10,147 nt of DNA. It comes from Methanosarcinales archaeon. Lineage in GTDB: Archaea; Halobacteriota; Methanosarcinia; Methanosarcinales; Methanocomedenaceae. The DNA is taken from contig DAOWEE010000122.1 in NCBI GenBank assembly GCA_030638625.1, positions 1 through 10,147 on the forward strand. The letters run 5' to 3'. Under the pieces are notes generated by a model. The model ran no database searches, was not told the origin of the DNA, and saw only the letters and a list, made by a program, of their open reading frames with translations. The translations under genes and the position numbers were made by a program. This document shows positions 1-6,472 of this stretch, in pieces (the first letter of the stretch is position 1; every line of letters begins with the position of its first letter).

Positions 1-240
1 ATTATATTCGGACTGGTTTTTGAATTCCCGCTGATAATCATAGTGTTAGTTAAAAACGGGTTAGTGGAACGAATCACACTGGTGAAGTACAGATATCACA
101 CTTATATTGGACTCCTGGTCGTGTCAGCAATAATCACACCACCTGACGTAATCAGCCAGGTTATCATTGCCGCACCGCTGATACTTTTCTTTGAAATAAG
201 TCTGCTAATGGTGAGGTTGTTTGACAGGCATGGCAATTAA
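1..240 (+). CDS. tatC: Twin-arginine translocase subunit TatC, C-terminal part (5' end outside window)
   Basis: The frame is open from base 1 to the TAA at 238-240 and gives the last 79 residues of TatC, the multi-helix membrane receptor that recognises twin-arginine signal peptides and exports folded cofactor-loaded proteins. Visible signatures are FGLVFEFP near residues 3-10, with the conserved membrane Glu that corresponds to E170 of E. coli TatC, the tyrosine-rich YRYHTYIGLL segment, the hallmark TPPDVISQ loop, and a last helix ending FFEISLLMVRLF. A GTG at base 43 could be mistaken for a start, but TatC homology continues upstream of it, so the gene is simply cut by the window edge. Two Tat substrates lie downstream (signals at 3375 and 9641), which fits the context. 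The gene converges on the next one with a 30-base gap. The identification is firm. Confidence 0.93.
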   Translation: MIFGLVFEFPLIIIVLVKNGLVERITLVKYRYHTYIGLLVVSAIITPPDVISQVIIAAPLILFFEISLLMVRLFDRHGN

Positions 241-270
241 TATTAGGTAATTTAAACGCAAAAAACCTGC
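241..270 (-). terminator. Possible U-tract terminator between convergent genes
   Basis: On the minus strand the stop codon of the 271-1122 gene is followed within a few bases by a GCAGG then TTTTTT run (bases 260-265 read as A6 on the plus strand). Archaeal transcription often ends at U-rich runs without a strong hairpin, so this short spacer may end the leftward transcript. No clear stem-loop is visible. Confidence 0.3.
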
Positions 271-1122
271 TCAACAATTTGAGTCTGCCAACGCCCACAT
301 AGTAAATGTAAATACAAGTATTAACATCGCTGTTGCTGACATATAAACAACCTGGAGAGATTGGCCCAGTGCAAAAATAAATGCATGATTTCCAATATCA
401 CCAATCCTTGCCAGCAGGGCTATAACAGTGAGGCCGGTTACAGTGCCTGCAAGCATTGCCAGAAAACCCATCAATACCTTATTTTCTTCTTTTTGTCTAT
501 ATGATTCAAGCATTGTTAAACCCGAAAGGAAAAGTGTCGGGGCTGCAGTTAGATATATGAATGGTAGTTCAACCCTTGCATCATAGGGTTCAACAGCGTT
601 CAACGCTACTGCAAAGGCGACCAAGGGCAGGACAATTATCATTCCAAGAATGACGCTCGTAGATGCTGGTTTTCCACCTTGTCTATATTGCATACGATAT
701 TCCTGGGTCCCGATATACAATAAAAACATGGCCACCAACCCTCCAAGCATAACGAGATAATGGAAAAATTCATGCCAAAGGGTATCAAAATTGTGTTCAA
801 CAGCTTCACCCAATCCCATAATACCTGCAACAAAGATGCCGCCAATAACCGGTCTCCAGGTAAATCTTGATTTCCCGAATCGTCTATAAAGTATTATTGT
901 GGATATGATACTGGCCAGGAATAGCAGGATGCCAGCATAAACAGTTGCGTATAGTTCATGCAATCCATAATGACCGTTTTCAGGTCCCTTACCATTATAC
1001 TGGTTTTCTAGTGCAGTACCATCAGAATTAAATGAAATCTGCTGATAACCAACGAAAAAAACCAAAAAATAAATTAAGATTACTGATGCCAGGGTGATAA
1101 TCGAAATGTCCTTAATATTCAT
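271..1122 (-). CDS. Eight-helix membrane protein with conserved HEXXH motif (paralogue of 5518-6384)
   Basis: I do not recognise a named family. The 283-residue protein has about eight hydrophobic helices (near residues 7-27, 59-80, 90-108, 119-138, 155-177, 186-206, 215-240, 248-278) and no soluble domain. Its most conserved part is the end of helix 3 into helix 4: GLGEAVEH (103-110) followed by HEFFHY (117-122), giving E106, E109, H110 and an HEXXH at 117-121. The paralogue at 5518-6384 keeps all of these, with an almost gapless alignment at an offset of ten residues. The motif could bind a metal or heme, or mark a membrane metallopeptidase; no function is proven. The ATG at 1122 is preferred over an in-frame TTG at 1134, because no ribosome binding site precedes the TTG. 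The gene lies 55 bases downstream of the regulator on the same strand. Confidence 0.8.
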   Translation of the reverse strand: MNIKDISIITLASVILIYFLVFFVGYQQISFNSDGTALENQYNGKGPENGHYGLHELYATVYAGILLFLASIISTIILYRRFGKSRFTWRPVIGGIFVAGIMGLGEAVEHNFDTLWHEFFHYLVMLGGLVAMFLLYIGTQEYRMQYRQGGKPASTSVILGMIIVLPLVAFAVALNAVEPYDARVELPFIYLTAAPTLFLSGLTMLESYRQKEENKVLMGFLAMLAGTVTGLTVIALLARIGDIGNHAFIFALGQSLQVVYMSATAMLILVFTFTMWALADSNC

Positions 1123-1149
1123 GATATTACCCAACCATATTCTATGCTA

Positions 1150-1166
1150 TCTATTTATATATTTAA
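1150..1166 (-). promoter_or_regulatory. Candidate archaeal TATA box for the 271-1122 gene
   Basis: Read on the minus strand the segment is TTAAATATATAAATAG, a good archaeal TATA element. A start about 25 bases downstream would fall near 1130-1135, leaving a very short leader before the ATG at 1122. It lies in the 55-base gap after the regulator gene, so the membrane protein may be transcribed both from this site and by read-through. Confidence 0.4.
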
Positions 1167-1177
1167 TGTGTTAGTAT

Positions 1178-1804
1178 TTATTTTGAAATTGTCGGAGATA
1201 TTTCAAAATGTTTCTGCATTGCCTCATCAGCCATTTCAATGGAACCCTTTTCGTATTGTATTTGAATTGAGTTGGGAAGGACTATCATCTCCTCCAATAC
1301 AAACGGTTCTTCCTGTGTAGCAAGATATTGTGACAATAAAATAGCTTCAAACTTATTGATAACCTGGTCCACACCAGTAATTATGATATATAATTTACTC
1401 TTATCAACATGGCATTTTATAAAAAGCGGCCAATGCATGGTCTTATTTTGTTCATTTATCGACCTGATCAGGCTCTCTATCTCAGTTTCAGTGAACATCT
1501 GTGACATGAACAATTGTTTCACTTCTTCTAATGATGGCATTTTCCCATCCTGGGATGTGATTAACCACTTAAACATCGACATAGGAATTGTCACATCGTA
1601 GACAGAATCTTCCTTTTCATGCATATTCTCGAGGATTTCTTTGCCACGTTCAATGCTGCCAAACCTATCCAGTGTGAAAACTGCATATTCAATAATATCA
1701 CGCATTGCAGCCGAAAGATTGTTATTATGTCTTTTTAATATGGGGTCAAGCATATTAAAGTGGTCTTCACTAATTGTTATGTTTTTTCTAAGTATTGCTG
1801 ACAC
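1178..1804 (-). CDS. Probable ribbon-helix-helix DNA-binding regulator with C-terminal sensor-like domain
   Basis: Starting at the GTG at 1804 the protein has 208 residues and begins MSAILRKNITISEDHF. The N-terminal ~45 residues look like a ribbon-helix-helix fold: a short strand (KNITIS), a helix (DHFNMLDPILKRHN), then NLSAAMRDIIEYAVFTLDRFG. The rest is mixed alpha/beta with an alternating strand stretch (SKLYIIIT, then a long VINKFEAILLSQYL helix) and no membrane segment; it may sense a ligand or mediate dimerisation. The frame stays open to a GTG at 1987, but the extra 61 residues look like translated upstream DNA: they contain a 12-bp tandem repeat and a TATA-like element. The gene sits between the 64-residue protein and the HEXXH membrane protein on the same strand and could control one or more respiratory genes here. 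The fold call rests on pattern only. Confidence 0.65.
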   Translation of the reverse strand: MSAILRKNITISEDHFNMLDPILKRHNNNLSAAMRDIIEYAVFTLDRFGSIERGKEILENMHEKEDSVYDVTIPMSMFKWLITSQDGKMPSLEEVKQLFMSQMFTETEIESLIRSINEQNKTMHWPLFIKCHVDKSKLYIIITGVDQVINKFEAILLSQYLATQEEPFVLEEMIVLPNSIQIQYEKGSIEMADEAMQKHFEISPTISK

Positions 1805-1852
1805 CCCTTTTTCAGTCAATTTGATGTGACATATGGATACATAGTGTGAGGA

Positions 1853-1867
1853 ATTATTTAATATTAT
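1853..1867 (-). promoter_or_regulatory. Candidate TATA box for the regulator gene
   Basis: The minus strand reads ATAATATTAAATAATT here. A start about 25 bases further on, near 1828-1832, would leave a leader of roughly 25 bases before the GTG at 1804. This supports the shorter start for the regulator. Confidence 0.3.
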
Positions 1868-1900
1868 GCATAGTCTGGAATTCGGCCATGCTATGACAAT

Positions 1901-1932
1901 CACTCCATATGCCACTCCATATGCCACCCCAT
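1901..1932. repeat. Tandem 12-bp repeat upstream of the regulator gene
   Basis: CACTCCATATGC occurs twice in direct succession (1901-1912 and 1913-1924), followed by a partial third copy CACCCCAT (1925-1932) with one change. It lies about 100 bases upstream of the preferred regulator start. If the longer reading frame were real it would encode VAYG repeats. It could be operator sites or a small slippage expansion. Confidence 0.6.
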
Positions 1933-1994
1933 TTAACCGATAAAACAATGAAAGTGGTGTCGTTTTTTCAAAACAGATCTTTACCACCTTTTAC

Positions 1995-2019
1995 TTTGGT
2001 CTCATTTTATGAGACTAAA
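1995..2019. repeat. Inverted repeat (possible operator) upstream of the regulator
   Basis: The core is GTCTCATTTTATGAGAC (1999-2015), a perfect 7-bp inverted repeat around TTT. Three more A-T pairs extend it to 1995-2019 with one G-T position. There is no T run after it on either strand, so it looks more like a protein-binding dyad than a terminator. A ribbon-helix-helix dimer encoded just downstream could be its ligand, which is inference. Confidence 0.5.
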
Positions 2020-2095
2020 TGTATCATATGAGAAAAATCTCAATATAATTAAGTGCCTCCCACTTCCCAACCCGAATCATATGTATGAAGCAGAT

Positions 2096-2290
2096 TTAAG
2101 GTACTATTGCGACCAGGTATCTCATTCCCATAACTGCTGCCCAGGACCCTGCATAGATAAATACAATTGTAGATGCAAGAATTGTCCCGACTTTCAGGAA
2201 TCTCATTACATCATATACAAAGTTATATTTTGATTTCAAGTTAATCCTTGCAGACATACTGCTTTTATTGTAGCCGAATAGTTCACTCAT
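2096..2290 (-). CDS. Small single-helix membrane protein, unknown function
   Basis: The 64-residue product begins MSELFGYNKSSMS, has a basic linker (residues ~15-30) and one long hydrophobic helix from about residue 36 to the C-terminus (VGTILASTIVFIYAG, then WAAVMGMRYLVAIV). The start at 2290 is chosen because GAGGT lies 7 bases before it; an ATG two codons upstream is too close to that site, and a longer frame to 2377 lacks one. I do not recognise the family. Its position beside respiratory operons makes a small accessory subunit of a membrane complex plausible, but nothing in the sequence shows this. A cysteine-rich frame on the opposite strand overlaps it and is judged a shadow. Confidence 0.6.
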   Translation of the reverse strand: MSELFGYNKSSMSARINLKSKYNFVYDVMRFLKVGTILASTIVFIYAGSWAAVMGMRYLVAIVP

Positions 2291-2640
2291 AGTCATAACC
2301 TCATGCTGTGAATTGCCTTTATTAATATATTCATTGTTATTAACCATTATAAATGTGGCGGTTGCACACTTATACACATTTTATGTTCATGCCTAACGCT
2401 GATTAAATGTATTTTAAGACTGATTTAAGGTATATAAGACTGATTAAAGTTAAATATTCAAGTAAATATTTGATTAAATGAAAAATAAATCCTTTTTTAT
2501 ATTATTAATTTGGTTTTGATAATTAAAACTGGATTTAATGCAAATATTTTTATTTAAAAATCACATTATTAACTATATTATAGGAAAAGGTTTTATTATA
2601 CATAAACAATTAACATAAATAAACGTGAGGCGATATTGAT
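2291..2640. promoter_or_regulatory. Divergent AT-rich control region with phased CTGATTAAA boxes
   Basis: This gene-free spacer separates the leftward 64-residue protein from the rightward cytochrome operon. Four copies of a (C/T)TGATT(A/T)AA box begin at 2399, 2420, 2440 and 2470, on the same strand and spaced 21, 20 and 30 bp, close to whole turns of the helix. Two of them extend to AAGACTGATT(A/T)AAG and flank GGTATATAAG (2429-2438), a strong archaeal TATA-like element. A nearer TATA-like stretch, AACTATATTATAGG (2571-2584), would place a start near 2605-2610 for the operon. No RNA gene or further coding frame is apparent. Confidence 0.5.
2344..2354 (-). promoter_or_regulatory. Candidate TATA box for the 64-residue protein
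   Basis: The minus strand reads CATTTATAATG. A start near 2322 would give a leader of about 30 bases that includes the GAGGT ribosome binding site before the ATG at 2290. Confidence 0.35.
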
Positions 2641-3360
2641 ATGTTCAAAAAAATCATTGTGTTGTCAACATTCACCCTTTTTATCATGGTTTTAATTGGG
2701 CCTGCATATGGAGACTTACCCTCTGCAGAAGAACCAGCGAGAAAAGCGGATGAACTGATCAATAGAAGACTGCCATTCACATTTGAATGTGATTTTTGCC
2801 ACAATCCAGGGACTGCCACCAATGAGAAGATACCCCATAGCACATCCCTTGAATACCACGACAAGTTAGTCCTAGAGGACCAGGTCGGCTGCTTTATATG
2901 TCATGATTTTGACCAGAGAAGCAAATTACGGCTCCTGTCCGGAGAAATGATATCATTTGAAGAATCCCCCAGATTGTGCTACCAATGCCATCAGAAACGA
3001 TATGATACATGGTTATATGGGGACCATGGTAAATCCAAACCAGAATTGGACCTGACAACTGATGCCTCACATAATAATACAACAATAGAAGAACTGGAAA
3101 GTAGACGGTACAGGTGTTCAGATTTCAGGTGCCATAATCCCCACAACCCCAAACTTTACAAAGTAGGTCTTGGGATCGGTTATCCATTACCGCCGCCGCT
3201 CGACCCCCCGGAAGTTGTTAATTTCATGAATCCGGGTAATGATGAACCTTATACTAAAGCAGTTATTTTTTCCGGGCAGATATTTGTAGCAATACTGGTC
3301 CTGACGCTGATGATGTTTGTAATACTCATGATAGGCAAGGATAAATGGAGACCTGATTAA
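2641..3360 (+). CDS. Membrane-anchored tetraheme cytochrome c (NrfB-like position)
   Basis: The 239-residue protein has an N-terminal Sec signal peptide (about residues 1-24, ending PAYG) and a C-terminal membrane helix (~207-232), so its heme domain faces the outside of the membrane. Three standard CXXCH heme sites occur at C50 (CDFCH), C84 (CFICH) and C113 (CYQCH). A fourth, at C159, is CSDFRCH, the wider CX4CH type known from some cytochromes c3. Several other His residues (H66, H73, H129, H144, H168) could be distal ligands. GTGAGG precedes the ATG by 10 bases. The gene starts an operon with an FeS protein and an NrfD homologue, the same order as NrfB-NrfC-NrfD, so it probably takes electrons from the FeS subunit and passes them to other cytochromes. 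No catalytic subunit is encoded in this operon. Confidence 0.88.
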   Translation: MFKKIIVLSTFTLFIMVLIGPAYGDLPSAEEPARKADELINRRLPFTFECDFCHNPGTATNEKIPHSTSLEYHDKLVLEDQVGCFICHDFDQRSKLRLLSGEMISFEESPRLCYQCHQKRYDTWLYGDHGKSKPELDLTTDASHNNTTIEELESRRYRCSDFRCHNPHNPKLYKVGLGIGYPLPPPLDPPEVVNFMNPGNDEPYTKAVIFSGQIFVAILVLTLMMFVILMIGKDKWRPD

Positions 3361-3374
3361 CAGAGGTGTTTTCT

Positions 3375-4157
3375 ATGGATATCACAAGAAGAAATTTCTT
3401 AAAACTTTCAGGAATGAGTGGCATTGCAGCCCTTAGTGGCAGATCCCTAAGCATGATCACGTCCCATCTTCCATGGAATGTAAAAAAAGTCGGGAAATAT
3501 TACGATGACCCGGCACCCATGGAGGGAGTCTATTACGCCATGGCCATTGATACACAGACCTGTATCGGATGCCGGCGTTGCATGTATGCCTGCATTAAAG
3601 AGAACAATATCGGCAGGACATCAGGAATACAGTATATCAGGTTACTTGAGATGGAAGAGAGTTCCTTTGACCTGCTCAACTCAGACCAATATTATACTGA
3701 TGCGCCCAAGGAGGACAAGTGGTACCTTCCTGCGCACTGCAATCAATGTGATAACCCGCCATGTGTTCAGGCATGCCCGGTAACAGCCACCTGGAAAGAA
3801 CCGGATGGTATCGTGGTAGTTGACTATGATAAGTGTCTGGGATGCAGGATGTGTATGATCAACTGCCCATACTGGGCCAGGAAGTTCAACTGGATAAAAC
3901 CCGAAGTACCTGAAGATGAGGTCAATCCCGATGTGCCTATCAGGCCGGTGGGCGTGGTTGAAAAGTGTACGTTCTGCATCCACCGTGTTCGTGAGGGTAA
4001 GACCACTAAATGTACCGAAGTTTGTCCGGTTGGTGCCAGGAAATTTGGCGATATCAATGACCCGGACTCCGAGATATCATACCTGCTGCGCACCAGAAGA
4101 GTGACTGTGCTCAAAGAAGACCTGGGAACCAAACCAAGAGTTTACTATGTAGGGTGA
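3375..4157 (+). CDS. Tat-exported 4x[4Fe-4S] ferredoxin-like electron transfer subunit (NrfC/PsrB/DmsB family)
   Basis: The 260-residue protein starts with a twin-arginine signal, MDITRRNFLKLSG, followed by a weakly hydrophobic stretch. Sixteen Cys form four cluster-binding groups: C63/66/69/73, C122/125/130/134, C154/157/160/164 and C198/201/213/217, the standard layout of the iron-sulfur subunit of NrfC, PsrB, TtrB and DmsB. It carries electrons between a membrane NrfD subunit and an external partner. The ATG at 3375 is chosen because GAGGTG lies 6 bases before it; the GTG at 3366 is part of that site. Unlike the FeS protein at 8946, this one has its own Tat signal, as expected when no Tat-exported catalytic subunit is available to carry it. 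It lies 14 bases after the cytochrome and 6 before the NrfD gene. Confidence 0.92.
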   Translation: MDITRRNFLKLSGMSGIAALSGRSLSMITSHLPWNVKKVGKYYDDPAPMEGVYYAMAIDTQTCIGCRRCMYACIKENNIGRTSGIQYIRLLEMEESSFDLLNSDQYYTDAPKEDKWYLPAHCNQCDNPPCVQACPVTATWKEPDGIVVVDYDKCLGCRMCMINCPYWARKFNWIKPEVPEDEVNPDVPIRPVGVVEKCTFCIHRVREGKTTKCTEVCPVGARKFGDINDPDSEISYLLRTRRVTVLKEDLGTKPRVYYVG

Positions 4158-4163
4158 TAAAAA

Positions 4164-5336
4164 ATGTTCAATGTTAAACCAATTAATATTCTTGGAGTAG
4201 AAGTCAAACTTGATATGCTGTTCAAGGGTACCAAGCTGTACTACGGATGGATTACCATCCTGCTGCTACTGGTATCCTCAGGTTTCTTTGCTTACTATTT
4301 ACAATTGTCCGAAGGGTTCATAGTTACAGGCAGCAGGAACGTGGTCAGCTGGAGTTTGTATATCATCAATTTCATATTCTTTGTGGGATTGGCGGCCGGC
4401 GGCCTGATAGTGGCCTCCAGCGTGGAATTATTCGGTGTGAAAAAGCTGGAACCTCTACTTAAGGTGGGAGTTATACAGGCGTTTGTATGTGCTGTGACAG
4501 CAATAGCGTTCGTGACAGCAGACCTGGGCCATCCTGAACGGTTTTACAGGTTCTTTATGTCGCCCAATTTTACCTCAATGATGTTCTTTGACTTTATGAT
4601 TCTGGGCGGTTATACTGCACTGAGCGGTTTAGACCTATATGCCCTGCTGGCCAGAAAGATGCGCTGGCTATTTCCGCTGGCTGTGGTATCATTACCTGCG
4701 GCTATCAGTGTACATTCAGTCACAGGGTGGGTATTCGGCCTGGTCAAATCCAGACCATCCTGGTTCTCGGCCATAATGGCACCGTTGTTCATATCTTCGG
4801 CCATCACATCGGGACTGGCATTGCTGATTATCATTACACTTGTACTACCCAAGTTCACGGATATAAAATTCCGTGATCCGCATGCCATCGTTATGACATT
4901 GAGAAAAGCATTGACCATTGCCATACCTGTAGATCTCTTCTTCCTGTTCAATGAGATTCTGATCACAGTCTGGCCATATGCCCAAAAACCCGAGCATCAC
5001 CTGGGCATCCATTTCATACAGCATGGACCCTATGCGTTCTCCCTGTATGGAGAGATTTTGCTATCGGCCCTGATACCATTCATCATTGTCCTGCACCCCA
5101 GGACCAAGAACTCAATCAAATGGATAGCTACTGCCTCAGTGTTGGTGGTAGTTGGAATCTTCCTTAAGAGGATATTCCTGATCCTGGTCGGGATGTCCAT
5201 CTCCCCATTGGGTGAACTGGTCGTGTATATTCCAACCATACTTGAACTCAATGTGGTAATAGGATTCTGGGCCATGGCAGTGCTGATGTTCACGCTGATG
5301 ATCAGGATATTCAATATGGACCCGGTAGAACATTAA
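4164..5336 (+). CDS. nrfD: NrfD/PsrC-family integral membrane quinol-interacting subunit (about 10 helices)
   Basis: The 390-residue protein has about ten hydrophobic helices and belongs to the NrfD/PsrC family, which exchanges electrons with the membrane quinone pool (or methanophenazine in methanogen relatives). Family marks include FFVGLAAGGLIVAS (72-85), the ADLGHPERFYRF loop (119-130), and HSVTGWVFGL (184-193) followed by SRPSW and SSAITSGLALL. Ten helices and this length resemble the longer HmeC/DsrP/QrcD-type members more than the eight-helix PsrC. The start follows the FeS gene by 6 bases, with a GGGTGA site overlapping its stop codon. As the third gene of a cytochrome-FeS-NrfD operon it probably links the membrane pool to the tetraheme cytochrome. 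The direction of electron flow cannot be read from sequence. Confidence 0.9.
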   Translation: MFNVKPINILGVEVKLDMLFKGTKLYYGWITILLLLVSSGFFAYYLQLSEGFIVTGSRNVVSWSLYIINFIFFVGLAAGGLIVASSVELFGVKKLEPLLKVGVIQAFVCAVTAIAFVTADLGHPERFYRFFMSPNFTSMMFFDFMILGGYTALSGLDLYALLARKMRWLFPLAVVSLPAAISVHSVTGWVFGLVKSRPSWFSAIMAPLFISSAITSGLALLIIITLVLPKFTDIKFRDPHAIVMTLRKALTIAIPVDLFFLFNEILITVWPYAQKPEHHLGIHFIQHGPYAFSLYGEILLSALIPFIIVLHPRTKNSIKWIATASVLVVVGIFLKRIFLILVGMSISPLGELVVYIPTILELNVVIGFWAMAVLMFTLMIRIFNMDPVEH

Positions 5337-5357
5337 GTAAATTTAGTACTTTACGAA

Positions 5358-5396
5358 AGCCAGGAGAACTAATGTTCCTGGCTATCCTCTTTTTTA
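5358..5396 (+). terminator. Hairpin terminator of the cytochrome-FeS-NrfD operon
   Basis: AGCCAGGA (5358-5365) pairs with TCCTGGCT (5376-5383), and an alternative inner stem GAAC/GTTC is also possible. The T-rich run TCCTCTTTTTTAAT follows at once. It lies 21 bases after the NrfD stop codon and is well placed to end the rightward operon. Confidence 0.7.
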
Positions 5397-5413
5397 ATCC
5401 TTAAGCCTATGCA

Positions 5414-5442
5414 AATAAGAAAATCCTCCCTTCGGCCGGATT
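5414..5442 (-). terminator. Weak candidate terminator for the 5518-6384 gene
   Basis: On the minus strand AATCC (5442-5438) and GGATT (5426-5422) can pair around a partly paired loop, and TTCTTATTTGC follows. The stem is short and interrupted, about 75 bases after the stop codon. Confidence 0.25.
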
Positions 5443-5517
5443 AACTTGACACATAAAGTTATACTTTACATACAATTAAAAATTACTTTGCATTTTCCAG
5501 GTCAATCAAAATCCGTG

Positions 5518-6384
5518 TTAGATATTTGTATTGGCATTACCACTATCAGGCAGCCGGTATATTTTTTCATCCCTGTCCAGCAGGATATACATCGAAATCG
5601 TGAAAACCATGATGAATGTTGCAGTTACGATAAGTAATATCACCTGGAAGACATGGGTCACCATATAAACATATGCGTTTCCCACAATATCTGCATCACG
5701 TCCAAGTAATATTACTATATTCAAAAACATTACTGAAATGGCAAGCAATGAAAGGTTATGCATCAACATTTTCTGCATTTCGAACTGGTTATAGGCTTCC
5801 TTCAAAGTCAAAAATGAGAGTGCAAGTAGAGGTATGGCAATTACATAAATGAAAGGCCTCTCAATCGCAGGGTCCCATTGTGTACGTGCAAAGGAGGCAA
5901 GTACTACAGAAATTATGAAGACTGATGACATTATTACCAATATTGTCCTGCCTGCCATGCGTTTACCGCCTTCTTTGAACTGCATAGAATATTCCTTTGT
6001 GCCAACATACAGGAAATACATGGCTACCGGCGACCCAATCATGTGTGTATAGTGAAATACTTCATGACCGAAAGTAGCAAATAAATGTTCTGCCCCCTCC
6101 CCCAGCCCTATCAATCCAGTGGAAAGAATTCCTGCCATGATGGGTTTCCACGTATATTTTGAATCTTTAAAGTAGTCATAAAGAATGGCCACTGATATTA
6201 CACTGGCCACAAACAGTAAAAAACCTGAATATATGTGGACATATATTTCCTGAAGCCCCTTATGGGCCATGAACTGGTTAGCAATGATATTATCCTGAAA
6301 TTCCACAATACCGTATCCGAGCCGCAATATAGGATAACAGAATATTATGGGAAGTAATGCTAAAAAGATATGTTTTTTTTTCAT
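5518..6384 (-). CDS. Eight-helix membrane protein with conserved HEXXH motif (paralogue of 271-1122)
   Basis: The 288-residue protein is all membrane helices and aligns almost without gaps to the product of 271-1122 from about residue 45 to the C-terminus. Shared features are GLGEGAEH (93-100), HEVFHY (107-112, an HEXXH), an AMYFLYVGTKEY segment (121-132), a GGK after it, and ERPFIY (175-180) before a Pro-containing helix. It has one extra His in this block (H114) that the paralogue lacks. A short cytoplasmic-type tail, rich in charged then polar residues, follows the last helix. GGTGA sits 5 bases before the ATG. It lies downstream of the 11-heme cytochrome on the same strand but behind that gene's terminator, with TATA-like sequence of its own. 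I do not recognise the family; metal, heme or peptidase roles are all open. Confidence 0.82.
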   Translation of the reverse strand: MKKKHIFLALLPIIFCYPILRLGYGIVEFQDNIIANQFMAHKGLQEIYVHIYSGFLLFVASVISVAILYDYFKDSKYTWKPIMAGILSTGLIGLGEGAEHLFATFGHEVFHYTHMIGSPVAMYFLYVGTKEYSMQFKEGGKRMAGRTILVIMSSVFIISVVLASFARTQWDPAIERPFIYVIAIPLLALSFLTLKEAYNQFEMQKMLMHNLSLLAISVMFLNIVILLGRDADIVGNAYVYMVTHVFQVILLIVTATFIMVFTISMYILLDRDEKIYRLPDSGNANTNI

Positions 6385-6399
6385 TTTTTCACCAGTATA

Positions 6400-6428
6400 A
6401 AATATAATTATACTAATGATTTATAAGA
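6400..6428 (-). promoter_or_regulatory. Candidate promoter for the second HEXXH membrane protein
   Basis: The minus strand reads CTTATAAAT near 6427-6419, then TATAATTATATTTTATA nearer the gene. A start 25 bases after the first element gives a leader of about 10-15 bases before the ATG at 6384. The terminator at 6473-6497 separates it from the cytochrome gene, so an own promoter is expected. Confidence 0.35.
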
Positions 6429-6472
6429 TTTATCCACAATTCACATGATTAAATATTATCAATGCCGTTGAA

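Noticed and set aside
1805..1987. 61-residue N-terminal extension of the regulator
   Set aside because: The preferred start at 1804 puts the ribbon-helix-helix strand at the N-terminus as the family expects. The extension has a tandem repeat, a TATA-like element and no domain features.
2009..2233. Rightward 74-residue cysteine-rich frame (several Cys and His near residues 34-60)
   Set aside because: It lies antisense to the 64-residue membrane protein, which has a ribosome binding site and a clear helix. This frame has no good ribosome binding site, starts inside the dyad, and its Cys spacing matches no known metal-binding pattern.
2399..2478. CRISPR array
   Set aside because: The boxes are only 9-15 bp, imperfect, and separated by 11-21 bases; there are no spacer-like units or cas genes.
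2530..2541. CTGGATTTAATG as a fifth copy of the phased box
   Set aside because: It has an extra G inside the core and is out of the spacing pattern, so it was not counted.
3505..4132. Alternative frames over the FeS gene, on both strands
   Set aside because: They overlap a gene with full family motifs and show no domain features or ribosome binding sites.
271..6384. The HEXXH membrane proteins as cytochrome b or NrfD relatives
   Set aside because: The His spacing (x6, x3) lies within one helix junction and does not match the paired-helix His of cytochrome b, and there are no NrfD marks.
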